Source: Gymnogyps californianus | Taxonomy: Eukaryota; Chordata; Aves; Accipitriformes; Cathartidae | Reading direction: 5' to 3' | Length of the DNA stretch: 64,000 bases | Assembly (NCBI RefSeq): GCF_018139145.2 | Contig: NC_059476.1 | Span: forward strand, 12,083,001 to 12,147,000 | Shown here: positions 21,571 to 33,860 of the stretch, one piece after another | Layout of the letters: each line of letters starts with the position of its first letter | How positions within the stretch are numbered: the first letter of the stretch is position 1 | Notes under the pieces: model-generated | Told to the model about the DNA's origin: nothing | What the model saw: only the letters and a program-made list of their open reading frames with translations | Databases searched by the model: none | Translations under genes and position numbers: made by a program

Positions 21571-24500
21571 GCAGCGCTGCGGCGGGTTTCTCACACCAGC
21601 TTGGAAAGGGGGTTTCAGTTCCCCTTATTCCCCCCTCACTCTGTATGTCCTCACCCCCAGCAAAGCCTGAGCACAGGCAGGCCTGCCTGCACCTGCCTGC
21701 GAGGGCACTGCTGCTCCGGCGATGGGAGCTGCCGGCTCCTAAACCCCCTCGGAAAGAGCTGGGTCCCCTGCCTGGGCCGCAGTTTGCATCAAGGAGGCTC
21801 CGGTGGCCGAGTGGTAAGCGTGGACGGCCTGGGGAACACCCCCGAGGACGTGGTTACCTGGCCCAAGGTTTACAGCTTGGCAGCAAAGGAGGAAACAAGG
21901 AGTAACAGCTTGGGACAAAGCAAGATGTGCCATTTCTGCAGAATGGATGAATGCTCGGGGGGGGGGGGGGTGTCAGGGATGGGAGGGCCACCTGCAACAG
22001 AAAAACTGCTGGCATGGCTGTTTGGGGGGGTCTTACGTCCCTTTCATTGCGGCAAACTTCTAGGCTGCAAGACTGTGCCTCAAGGACCTGCAAGACTTAC
22101 ACCACAGACCTCAGGCTGTGCCTGTGTCCATAAGTCACAATACTCAGACACACAGGAATTAGGAAATTTGACACTTGCCCTTTCCTTGTAGACAAGTTTT
22201 GCAAAATGACCAAAAAGAGAACTGGAAATCCCTGGAAGAAGTTAGGCAAAAGGATGAGCTCCAGCCAAGCTCATTACAGCCCGGGCAGTTTACAGCGGAG
22301 CTGTCCAAGAGCAGGGTGTCATTTATTCTGATCGTGCCCTGAAAGTATGTGCACCTCAACAGCAGGCAGGAAGTGCCATCCCTGCCTCAAATCGCCTGCA
22401 GCTGGACCAGAGAAGCATGAAAGAGACCGTGCGAGGAAAATGTTCACGCTGATTGAAAGAATAGCAACTACAGGTTTCGGAGCACCTCCTCTTCCTCTTT
22501 CAAACCCCCTGCAGCCCCCGGCTGGCTCCTTCTAACCTGACCCCCCTCGCTCCCCTCCTCTGAGTCAGTCAGGGTATGAGACGGAACGAAAATAGAAACA
22601 GCTTGTGGGTAGGGGCAGATGTTCACAGAGCGCCTTAGCGTGGGTGTTGTCTTCACCTGGCCACCGCCGTCATGGCAGCCCGGCTCCTTCCCTTCTTCTG
22701 CGCCCACCCTGGGAGGCAGCTGGGCATTGCCGGAGCTGCGTGGCTGGGTTAGACGTCCCCACGTGCCAGCGCGGTCCCTGCCAGAACTGGATCCCCACCA
22801 TGAGAAGCATCGCCACAGCCGTGCCGCAGACCTTCACATCGTCCCATGGGCAGGCCGATTCCTCCCCTTTATTTTTCACTGGGGAGGGAATCTGGCACGG
22901 GCAGGGGCGCAGTGACTGATTCCCGCTCACACAGGAAACCTCCGCACCGCCTGAACACAAACTGCCTTTCCTGCCTCCCAGCCCCCAGCTTCAGGAGCTG
23001 CTTCTTCCTCCCCGAGAAGCAGCCTGGCTCCCTCGGGGCTCGGCCCCCAGTAACAGCCCAGCTGGCGAACTGGTCCCGGTGCGGCACAGGGAGGGAAAGA
23101 GGGGCTGTGGGCAGATGCTAGTGCACTCCTCCCTCCCGGGAGGAAGGAGGGGGCCAGCGCAGTCACACGAGAGCATCATTTCCTCTCAGGAAACGCAAGT
23201 GAAACGTAGAGGGGTGGGAAAGAGAGCTTTTTTCCCCCCACACTCCTCCTGGCTGAAGTGCTAGCCTGAAGGAGGGGGCAAATCATACCAGCCTGGAAAA
23301 TAACCTCTCTGGGGGATACCTGAAGTTTGGCCTGTACTGGCGGCAGGGTGTATATCGCCAGACCTGACCTGCAGCTGACCTTCCTGGTTTTACACACCTA
23401 AAGCTGAGCATCCAAACAACTGCCTTTCAGTAGATTACAGCTCTGCTTTTGTTTCTTAATAGAGTGAGTCATGACCACCTTTTTATTAGAAGAAAATAAC
23501 AAGGCTAACAACAGCAGTACTAATGCTTCCTCCGCTGCAAGGTGCTGGACGCAGAGTGTCCCTGACTTCTCTGCCCACCAGCTAAATGACTCGGTTGTAC
23601 TTGGAAATAGATGAGCAATCGGGGCTGATGCTGTCAGGGCTGTGGGATGGACATGGATCCTTTTCCCCACTGGAGCAGCTCCTTCATTCGTCAGGTTCTC
23701 CCAGCCAGAAGGGAAAAAGGGGCTTGATTCCTGTAAATGGAGGTGGTTGAGTAAGTTAAATCACCCTCTGCTTTAGGTAGGAAACTCCCCTCCTCCCCGT
23801 AGCACTTTACATCATTCCCACTTACGTTCTGCTGCATCTTTCTGCTCCTCCTCCCGCTTCCCCTTGATAATCTCCCAGGCTCTTTCGTCCTTTGTCTTGG
23901 GCTTTTATCGGGGCTTTCAGATCAGCTGGTCCTTTCCTTTTCTTCCAGGCTGTATTTCCCCTAACCTAGCTCGTTCTTCCCTTCTCCGCTCCCCACCTCC
24001 TCTGGGCTCTTTGTTTCTGCCTGTTCTCAGTGCTGCGAAGGGAAACTTTCTCGCTGCAGCTGAGGAGAGGTGGCCCCAGCTCCTGGGGAGCACAGCTGGA
24101 CCCTCACCCCAGGTAAAAGCTCCCAGGGCACAGCATCCGTGGGGTAGCATCCAGCGGGCATTGCTAAAGAGCAAAATGCTGCCTTCTGGAGAGAACAAAA
24201 TTCAAAAGGAGCTTTGAAAAGGCGCTTAGGTGAATAAATGAACGCCATTTCTTTGGAAGCAAGAGAGACAGGATCAGCCAAGTTTCTAGGGCTCGAGTTG
24301 CCTGAGCTGAGACAAGGGACGCCCTGTGCTGGGTGCTACATGTGTGCTTGTCACCCCAAAGAGTTAACCCCAAACCTCAGCAAGACCAAAGGTGAGAGAA
24401 AGCTAGCAAGCTCCGGCTGCTGGAAAGGAGAGCGAGGGGAAGGCAGATCAAGGGTCACGCAGGAGATGGGTCAGGGAGGTGGTATAGAGAGTAACCTAAA

Positions 24501-27144
24501 TGCCGTGGAGTCCTAGTCTGGGGCTTGAGCTGCATCATATCCCTGCTGGGGCACAATCCTGAACCCGCATCCTCCGGTCGGTTGTGAAATGCAAGAAATT
24601 CCTCAGACAAACAAAGCATAGTACAAGACAGCAGAGAAGATGGGTTGGCATTTCTTTAATGTTATTAAGTTTTACATAACATCAGTTTCTAATTTTGGAG
24701 TGGCTGATGTCAAAACACTTACGGCACAAGCAGTGAGATAAGTTTGTGCCGGTAAATGGAGAGCTGGAAGACAGGTAAATTTATACTCAGGGCTAAGGAC
24801 AGCCGAGCAGTGGCAATAGGAGATTGTCAAGCTGAGACCTCATCGGTGTCATGACTTGGTCACTCTTGAGACAAAGTCTAACAAAACAGATCAGATCATG
24901 AACGTTAGCCTCGTTACGAATTTCTCTCAGTCTCAACAGAATAACCCATTGCCAAAAGCTGATTCTAGAGGGTGAAAAGCACTATCAGACACAGACTCTG
25001 TGGCAGGACAACCACCCCCCTCACTTTATGGCCCCATAGATGTGATTTGATGTTGAGCTGGAATCCTTTTTCTTCCCCCAGAAAGCTAATAAAAAGATTA
25101 GTAATGGCTAGGGCATTTTCAATAAAAAAGGGTTCATACATTTTTTTACTTTAAATCTACATTCTGTAACAAATCCATAATCTTAAGTGACTATTCCCAA
25201 AGAATTAGAAAAAAATGCATGTCACAACCTATACAATTAGGAAGAACCAACTGAATTTCGGTTTATTGTGGCCCCAGTGTCTCTCAGACCTGGTTTGTAT
25301 TCCCAGCTCTGCTGCTGTAAAACAGAATTAAGCTAAAAACTGTGCGTTGGCTTGAATGGGAGTTGCCTGCGCTCAGCACTTCTGAAAATCAGGCTGAAAG
25401 GGAATCTCAGACTTACGTCTGATTTTTACCTGACTCATGCCTACGTGACTCCACTGACTGCTGCAAGCTGCTGTCAACAGCTGCTGTCAGGAGTGAAAGA
25501 GGAATAAACCAAGCCTCCTGTCTCCTTTTAGAAGCCGCTGTTCTTTCTGTTCCACTAGCTGATGACTTGCTCCCATGTACAGATGGACAGGCAATTTTTA
25601 AAACAGGGATTCCAGCTATCTGCACAATCAAGTTTCAATTTCTCTGCTTGCCTGACATGGCCCAGAGCATCACGAGCCATATTGATGGAGCACTTGCCAG
25701 ACCCCGTTATGAATGTAAAGAACCCGTCTTCCCATTTGCAACCACGTACTATCCCTGGGGTAGCTGCAGTAACTGCTTACATGGGAAAATGATTTGTGTA
25801 GTTAGCTGCCTTTAATGTGAGACAAAGCCCTTTTGTTCTTTTATCAACTTGCCAGTTCTCATTTGTTCTTTCCTCTTCCTGCTGCTGTTTCCCTGCACGC
25901 ATTTCTTGCCTTCTCGTCCTGTCTCTTCCCTTTTCCTGGATGTATTTCCCAGGAACCTGCTCCTGGTCCACACTGGCAGATCTCCCCCTGCTAACACAGC
26001 CACCGTCAGTCCAGCCGGGTTTTCACTCACATCTCCAGGCTATTCCTGCCCATCGGTACCCAACCAGCCTCTCACGCTGTGAATCCTAGTCCTTGTGTGT
26101 GGTTACTGCTTCTTTAGACTGTTGGGAGCCATCAAACGACATAAAATATTCTTACATGTGCTGTTTAATTGACTATTAGGACAAGCATATCTTGGAGAAA
26201 CGCTGGTTACTTTGGTCCAGATCTTTTGGAAGCAAATCTTGTCATCGCTGAATCTGATTCCCTCTGCCTTGGTCTCTCTGACTGACTCATTTCTTAAGCA
26301 CCAGGTTGTTGCCTAGAGGGTATAATCACATAAATATAATCCACTGCACAGTGCGTGTTACTATGCCCACTCCACCGAGAATTAGTACATCTCCTGGGTA
26401 CAGAAATGACTTTTTAAGCTCAAAATGGAGCAGCTCATGCTTTTAGCTGAGAATGTTTTGGAGCCATTTCAGTGGGTTACACAAACATAAGCAAACAAAA
26501 TAAACACATTCAGTAAAAACCATTACACCCCTGTTTTCTATAGCATTGCCAGTAGCAGAAACAACGCCCACCCCACAGCCCCTGCTTATTTTCAGGGGTC
26601 CCCAGGCACAGCACAGGCAGGGCGACCAGTGGGTCATGATGCAGACTACAAACTCCCTCTCTTACTCCAGCACAAGCATGGCATTGCACATCCCATGCCT
26701 GAAAAGCTCTTTATCCCACCTTTGCAAAGAGAAAACAAACAAAAAGTAGATCTAGGCTTTGGTCTAGCCTCTGGATATCACCCTAGACGCTATTTCTGGA
26801 TGGCATTTGGGTCTGCTGCAGGGTATCTAGAAGGCAGCTGTGGGGAAAGAGGAAGCAGCTGGAGCCGGCGGGCTGGGGGAGGCTGCGGTGACAGCAGCCT
26901 GCAAACATGCCACCCAGAGCAGCGAAGAGGAAGGAGACAAACCAGACCTCCTCTTTCACCGGGGGTAACCCAAGGGGTAATGGACTTAAAGCAAAGGAAG
27001 GCACATCTGCTGTAGGTGGAGGGAAGCTTCTCGGCGTCAGAGAGCGCCGGCGCTGGGGTTGCTCGCCGCGGCAGGCTGTGGTTCTCCACCGCTGAGGGCT
27101 CCAAGAATAGGCTGAACAAAACTCTGTCCGGAAAAACTTACGCA
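21571..27144. other. Proximal upstream flank of DUSP5
   Basis: No gene recognised. Moderately GC-rich to about 24.5 kb, then AT-richer. AP-1-type TGA(G/C)TCA heptamers lie at 22561, 23465, 25431 and 26283, about 1.3-5 kb upstream of the TATA box, so distal regulatory elements are plausible here. A 225-codon plus-strand frame at 21514-22191 starts in the G-run and is not convincing. Confidence 0.55.
21957..21970 (+). repeat. G14 mononucleotide run
   Basis: Fourteen consecutive G. Likely length-variable and a sequencing-error hotspot. Confidence 0.9.
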
Positions 27145-27235
27145 GAGTCGATCCTGCCCTGGGAAGGGGTGGGCTGGATGACCTTCCAAGGAATCTTCCT
27201 ACAAGTCCTTGTTTTGCAGGCTTGTGTGGATCATG
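27145..27235 (+). mobile_element. CR1-like LINE 3'-end fragment
   Basis: ATCCTGCC..GGGTGGGCTGGATGACCTTCCAAGG resembles the avian CR1 3' end, which reads roughly 'gggttggactagatgaccttccgaggtcccttccaa'. The terminal octamer repeats are lost. Old, heavily mutated copy. Confidence 0.5.
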
Positions 27236-30200
27236 TTCAGGCACACAAGTCTGTGACTTGGTAACTACCCTAAAATCTTTTAAATGACAAAGTAACCTGA
27301 ATTAATAACTTGATTAATTTCTTTCTTTTTACTGAGTGTCCTGTCTGCTGACGCTGCTCTACGGTTACTTCAAGTGTTGTCTCCCTCCCCTGACATCTAA
27401 ATCATCCAGAGAAGAAAAAAATAATTTGAATTAATTTTTTTTTTCCCAAAGTAAACCTAGTGAAATAAACTTGTAAAAGAGAGGAAATAATTTACATCTT
27501 TTATGTTCATTTCTACTAGGCTTCTACTTACTTAACCCCATTTAAACTTTGTATCAGCTTATGACATCCGGTGAAAGTACACTACAGCTTATTAAAATTT
27601 AAAGCTGTTACTCCAAGGGAAAACACTGAAAGCTCTTTTATGGATTAGCCAAGTCGGCAGGATGTGGCTTTGACTTTGTATCCTTTTGATGGCATAGCCC
27701 ACTTGAGCATCTTTACAAAATAAAACTTCCCCATCACTTTCAGCCCGTTATAGTTTTCATTCGGTGCACCAAACTGTTTCGTGCCAGTAGGACTGTGTTC
27801 CACCTCGGTGTTTCACAAAGTAAGAGGGTATCATACACTAATGCCATAAAATGCATAACTATATTTAAGCTGAAGTAAATGTGGAAGTGAATAATAACAA
27901 AAATGCCATTCATTTGAAAACAGGAGAGTTAAAAAAATTGGGTGATACCTGCCATGCATTTGCTCACCTTTGTCCTGTAGGAAGGGCATGATCTGAGACC
28001 AGCAGGACCTGGCTTATACTGGTATTATCAGACACACAGAGCTGAACCAGTGCAGCGCCTTGGTTTCTCCTGAGTCAACTTTGTATTGGAAACTCTTCCC
28101 AATACAATGCTGCTGCTTATAGTACGAGTCTTCACCACAGTTTGCTACTGGCAGAAAAGAGCCCGTGGGGTGACGTGGCTGATTTCCTCTGCAGATATGG
28201 CAAACAGCCTGTTGCACAGGAACTCTTGCAACAGAAACTGCCTTGCTGCTAGCTTTGCAGACTGCACCCCCAGCAAGCCCTTGTAGATATGGACAAAGCC
28301 ATCTTTTATTTAGCTCACGTTCCTGGGAAAGGGTGGTCTCCTCTGAGAAAGAGGCTGTTCCTATATGGGCTTACTTTCAAATGAGCTCCTTCAGTTTATG
28401 CTTTGGCTTACACAAGTGCAGACAGGCCTTGGGTCCCCATCTCTCTGGTCCCTCAACTTCAAGTGCATTTAATCTCATTTCCTATGACTTCCTCCCTGAG
28501 GGCTTGGGGGCCTGGAAGAGCCTGGTGTATATCAAATTTAAAAGGGGGATTTCCAGGTCTATTAACACTCTCTTGTTTAACTAAAAATAAAAAATTTCAA
28601 AGCCAGGCCCTTCCCAAATTCCTCCTGGGAAATGCCCCTTCTGACAGGGACTGCTCATGGTGAAGGATCTCTAGGGCTACCTGATAGCCTATGGCTACCA
28701 CATAGTCCCATCCTACAGTCCTGATAAAGCGAGTAACAGCCAGTCCTTCAGAGCAGGAGGAAAACACAAGCCCTATGAACTGCTGCTCGCTCCATCCCTC
28801 CTGCACCCAGAGGGTTCTGCTTCACTTTCCTTTGCTAAGTTATCCACAGAAAGGTCCCAGCTGAGCCAGAGGTGGTCGCGCTGGAGGGGCTGGACCATCC
28901 TGCACCATCCCTTCCTCCAGCTCCGGGGTGGGAAGTGTAACCTCTGGCTGAAGATCAGCACGGGGCCATCACATTTCACACCACCACAGATGTTTGCTGT
29001 GTGACTGTGTGCTGGAGGCCTTACAAAACATGGCTTTTGGGCTGTGAGCTTTGGCAGTCTTTATTATTCATGAACTGTGAGCAGGGATTTCAGTCATACA
29101 GCATCACGCTGCTCTCTGCCTACATGCAGGAAAATCTAGAAATCCAGGGGAAGAAAGCGTTCATCAGTACAAACTCACCATCCTATCAGTGTGCAATGAA
29201 GAGGGCATTCAGGCTGGTCTGGAAGCCTCTGTGTAGGTAGAAGTCAACTCACAGGGAAAAAGGGGTGGGAAGGGAACGGGCCTGAGCTGGGAAACAATTC
29301 GTCACTTGCCAGAACATTTGTCCAGCATTGCTTGCAGCGATACTGGAAGCCCAGTTTGGGAGGGGCTGGTGAAATGACCCTCCATGACTGATGCTCAGCT
29401 CTCGTTCCCAGCACTCTCCTCCTCCAGGAGTGTGGTGCAGACATGCACATTCCCTTTCCTGCACCCCCAGGACCTCTTGGGAGCTCCCCCCAAGAGGCAG
29501 TGCTCTGGGAAGTGTGGTTCGAGGAGCAGCTTCCCAGTTGGGAAGGCTGGTTGCTGGGACACACCACCACCCAGACCTTAGCAGTGCTACTCTGGGAATC
29601 GGGACATCTGATACATTTTCCACTGGCCAAATCACTGACAGTTTTCGGTTGTTTACAATACATCTCTTGTCTACCAGGAAGGGGAAAAAACACTTCTTTG
29701 GACTGATTTGGAAAGATCTTGGGCACCTGAACCCATGGGACTTAGAGATACACGAAACAGCCTTGCCTTTAGAAACTGTTCCGCCAAGGGAGGTCAGTCC
29801 TAGAGAAATTGGTCACTGCGCAGCCGTGGCGTTCCCATCGTACCACTTGAGCCTACAGACATTAGGCTGCTGAAGCTGCCACTCCTTTTTTTATCCTAAC
29901 AACCCCAGGAACTGTCTACCCATGAAGAACAACTAAAGCTTTTCTGGGAATAAAACTCATTTGTGACATCGCTAGCCTGCTCCTGGGGCTGTGCCTGGCA
30001 CTGCAATGAGTTACGAATGCATGGTGACAGGGACTCTCTTTTCTATACCTATACCACATGGACCTCAGCAGCACCCTCCATGCATCATGCCCTGCTAGCT
30101 AGCCAGAAATACCATCAGACCATATAGATGTCCCACCAAGAAGCACACACGTGGTGTGAGGCCTCTGAACACAAACCTCCAGAGGCAGGGAGGGAAGGCA

Positions 30201-33200
30201 GCCAGGGATGTGGAAAGGACAGAGCTTCCCAGGGGTTCTCTCCATCTGCTCCCTTCTTGTGGGGGGAAGGCAAAGGGAAAGGAAAGTTGTAGCCACAGAA
30301 ATGCAGCAGCAGGATGAGACAGGCCTGGACAGTCACAGCTCGGCATGTATTTCCCATATGTTGTCACCGTATGGCAACTCTACTTTGTCACAAGGTCAGC
30401 GTGACAAGACTGCCCGTGCATTTTCTACTGATGTGTTTAAAGAGGGGAGAAACCACCCTCGCTGCAGTGGGGAGGCCGCAGGAGAGCTATTTGCATGTTT
30501 TGGCAATACCCCAACGTCGTTCCTAAAGGCAGATTAAGTATCTGCTCCCCTTTCCTACCGCCCGCCCAAGCCCTCTCCTCAAGGTGGCCTGGAGCCGCAC
30601 AGAGCTCCTTGCAGGCGCCACGAGCAGAGATATGAGTCCTCCCTGCGTAAGGCAGACCTATAATAAGTTTGGGACAAGAAAGACATTTCACTGCGGGATT
30701 CCACTCTGACTGACACAGGTTAGACTGTCATTTCCAGAGGGCTCAGCTCGGCCAGCTCACACTTTGGACTTTCTTTGCCCTTTCCATGCTGCAGCTTCAA
30801 TCCCAGAGAGATGAAACGGCGTGTCTGCTTCGTGCTGGCCATCCACCCCGGTGTGGCATAGGCAGCTCTATTTTAAGATAATACCCAGGTTGTAAAAAAA
30901 CCATCTCAGGTGAGAGGTAGACGTGTCTGCTTCTGCTGCTCTTGCTGCGGGGACAGAAAGCTGCAAGAGGGAGATGGTGCGGATACCAGGGGGCAATCAC
31001 TCCCCCGAAAGGAGCAGCAGGTAGGCATCCTTCCCTCTATTAACACTCCCCTTCACACTATTTAGATCAGGCCCCAGGGGCTGGTGCTGGAAGGTGTTGG
31101 GAGGCTCAGCCTCCTCCCTACAGGCTTATTCCTTAACAAGAGGGCATTGTCCCTGCCTGCGGGAAGCCCAGCCTCATGATGCTGAGCAGGACAAAGGCTC
31201 GATTTGCCCTGGGAAAGAGCTGGAAACCAGGAAGGGGCTGGAGGCAGCCAAAGCCTGCTCTCCCCATCTGAGACACTTTGGATCTTGATGCAATGGGGTG
31301 ATCAGCTGCGGGCACAAGTGATCGAGGCTCAGGGCTGCCTGCCTTCAGCAGGAAGCGCTCTGGGACAGCCTGGAAGTGGGAGGTGTCGGGGCCTTATTGC
31401 TCCGATCCTCTCCGTTTCCCATGGCATGAATCAACAAGAGAAGCGCTCCAGATACTCCGCAGCCAGACATGAACATACTCATTTTGTGTTTCACTTGACA
31501 TTTAAGTTAAAGCCTCCTGCATTGCACATCCACCCTCATGTACAAGAGGAAAAATGGGGCCTGGTGTTTGGAAAAGCCACCTGTGATCCTCCAGCCCTTT
31601 GATGCTGGCAATGCTCTGCCTGTTTCAGAGGACGACGTACAGTGTGTTGTTCATTCCAAATGGTTTCCGCACTCCAAAAGAGTCCAGAAACTCCTGCCTC
31701 CTGCTATGCAGCAATTACAGGGATTACAGGGGACATTCAAACATCCCCCTGACTGCAGGCGAGGACCTGCAGAGAGAGAGGAGGGATCCCATGCCCCAAA
31801 CCATCAGATACCTGTGACCAAACACAGGACTGTCTCTCCCAGGACAAGTCACGCCGGTCAGTGACAGCAGCGAGGCTCTTCAGCTGCCCTCCTGGAGGGT
31901 GGAAAGGACCCCTTGTTCCACCACCTCTGAGTTAAAAGAGCCAAAAAGGGTTGAAATTAAGAAGGTAAAAGGGAAAAATTGTGGCATTGTCTGAGGGAAG
32001 GTGGGAACATGGAGCCACAGATCACTTTGTGCATCTCAGAGAGGGAGGAGCTGGGGGCAGGCAGTGATGGGGACCACACAGGCATCTGCCCTGGAGCGAG
32101 CCTTGAAACTCCTGTGAGAAATGCCTTCCTCCAGCCACAAATGAGGCAGTTTTCTAGCTCACCAGATAATGACTTGGGCAGGTTGATCCTGACATCCTCC
32201 AGGCTGCTGTATCTAGACACAAGCACACATACATGCAAAAAAACTCCCACAACCACAAAAAAAAAAAAGACCCCACCCCAAACCCCAACCCCAAAGCACT
32301 TAATTGGGGCCAGGATTTAGCACCCACCATTTTTCACAGCAGGCAATTTTATCCATTTATGCAGCTTCCATTCTTTGTCTGCAAATTCAGTACTTGGGTA
32401 GAAGGCATTTCTCCAGTCCAGTCACAACTGACAGGATCATTACAATACATATTTACTGCTGTGTATTGTAGCTGTCAGCCTAAATTGGATCATGTTGGAC
32501 ACCCTGGGAGAAGCTACAGTGAGTGTCTGTCACGTTGGCTGCCATGCAGACGTGGTTCGGGGAGGCAGGAGGTGATGTGACATGCTGAGCTCAGTGCAGA
32601 AGGAGGTGGCCACACAGCCAGAAATAAACCCTGTCTGGTGGTGGACACTCATTAAACACTTTGCTGCAAATGATTCCCTCCCTCCCTTCCAGCCAGTTCA
32701 GGCACCCATGTCAGCTGGATACATTAGAGACAAACCAGAGGAATGATTGACACGAGTTTTGACCCTGACATTTGGGATTACGAGACATTATGAGTGCATT
32801 GCTGTCACGTCAAATACCATCTCATTAATTCTCCAGTGAGCACAGGTCAGTGGGAGACGAAGCCCATCAGCAAGCAGCAATTGTGTTGATATTTCCTTGC
32901 TGTTAAATGCTAATAGCTCCAGCTTGTGACTTCAGCCTCGTTACCACACTGCAAAAACATCCAGATATGGGAATTCTCTCTTCCAGGTCCTTAAACTTTT
33001 TTCTTCTCTTTTTAGATCAGAGTTCAAGAAAGGATACGGAAGTAGACAGAGTTGATGTCAGATTTTGGTTACAGCAGGCTTCTGTCTACGTGATTAATTG
33101 CAAGGTTTGTTTTAGCTGAAATGTGCATTGCAAAGGATTTATAAAAACAGCTGTAATTAAACTCGTATTGAGGCATTTTCTTTTGCTCTCACACATAAGA

Positions 33201-33699
33201 ACTGGATTGCATCTGTACAGCAAGCTGTCAGCCAGCTTATTCTGCAGAACTAAAAAAGATGCTCTTGCTGTGGGTTGCTGCGAGCCTGATTTATGAAAGG
33301 TTCCTCCTAACAACGCAATCCCAGCTTGATTAGCTACATAGTGCCTATTCCTGAAAAGGGATTTTTCTATTTCTGTTTATTCCTCCAGCGGGGGATTCCC
33401 TCTTAATTAGCTGCAGAAGAAAAATTGCGACAGAATTGGAGGCAGAGAAGGAGGAGAGTGTGGAGGTCAATTCTTTCAAGTCAGAAGCGTTATTTCTCAC
33501 CAGCTGCTGCAGAATATTTTGTCCATCACTTCCCTGGAGAATATAAGTTGCAGTCCTATAGAAAATTTTGCAGGATTACTAGAATTTGAACTTGAAATGC
33601 TCTCAGTCATCTGGCCCGCTTCCACTGCACACGGTGGATGAGACCAGCACAAAAAGGCAGCGATGGGAAGCAAAAGTCAACCAAGTTCATGTGAGAAAT
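27236..33699. other. Intergenic, no gene recognised
   Basis: An AT-rich block (27250-27960) may contain conserved noncoding sequence, which cannot be judged without an alignment. The rest is mixed, with the poly-A/G-quadruplex motif at 32.26 kb and one AP-1-type heptamer at 28071. Confidence 0.55.
32257..32292 (-). repeat. Poly-A and telomere-like CCCCAA repeat (G-quadruplex on minus strand)
   Basis: A run of A (32257-32268) is followed by CCCCACCCCAAACCCCAACCCC (given here as its four C4 blocks at 32271-32292). The minus strand carries four G4 blocks with 1-3 nt loops, an ideal intramolecular quadruplex. Confidence 0.85.
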
Positions 33700-33860
33700 G
33701 AGACTCACATTTTTAGTAGCGAGGATGATTAACTGCTGGAGCAAACTACCAAAGGAAGTGGTGGAGTTTCCCTCTCTTGATGTCTTCAAATCAAAAAATG
33801 CTCTAGTCAAGTAGGAGTTACAGGGTTTGTCTCAGGAATCGCTGGATCAGATCGTCACGC
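33700..33860 (+). mobile_element. CR1-like LINE 3'-region fragment
   Basis: GAGGATGATTAACTGCTGGA, then ACTACCAAAGGAAGTGGTGGA and TCTCTTGATGTCTTCAAATC, follow the order and wording of the CR1 3' region of archosaurs and turtles (gaacaact..accaagggaagtggtgg..tctcttga.gtcttcaaatc). Comparison is from memory. Confidence 0.75.

Noticed and set aside
21790..21870. tRNA-Ser-like A box TGGCCGAGTGGT near 21800
   Set aside because: The A-box-like string is striking, but there is no convincing GGTTCGANTCC B box, acceptor stem or cloverleaf. Chance match or a worn tRNA-derived relic.
21514..22191. 225-codon plus-strand open frame divergent from DUSP5
   Set aside because: Starts in a G-run as poly-glycine and has no domain. 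A divergent noncoding transcript remains possible, but a protein is unlikely.
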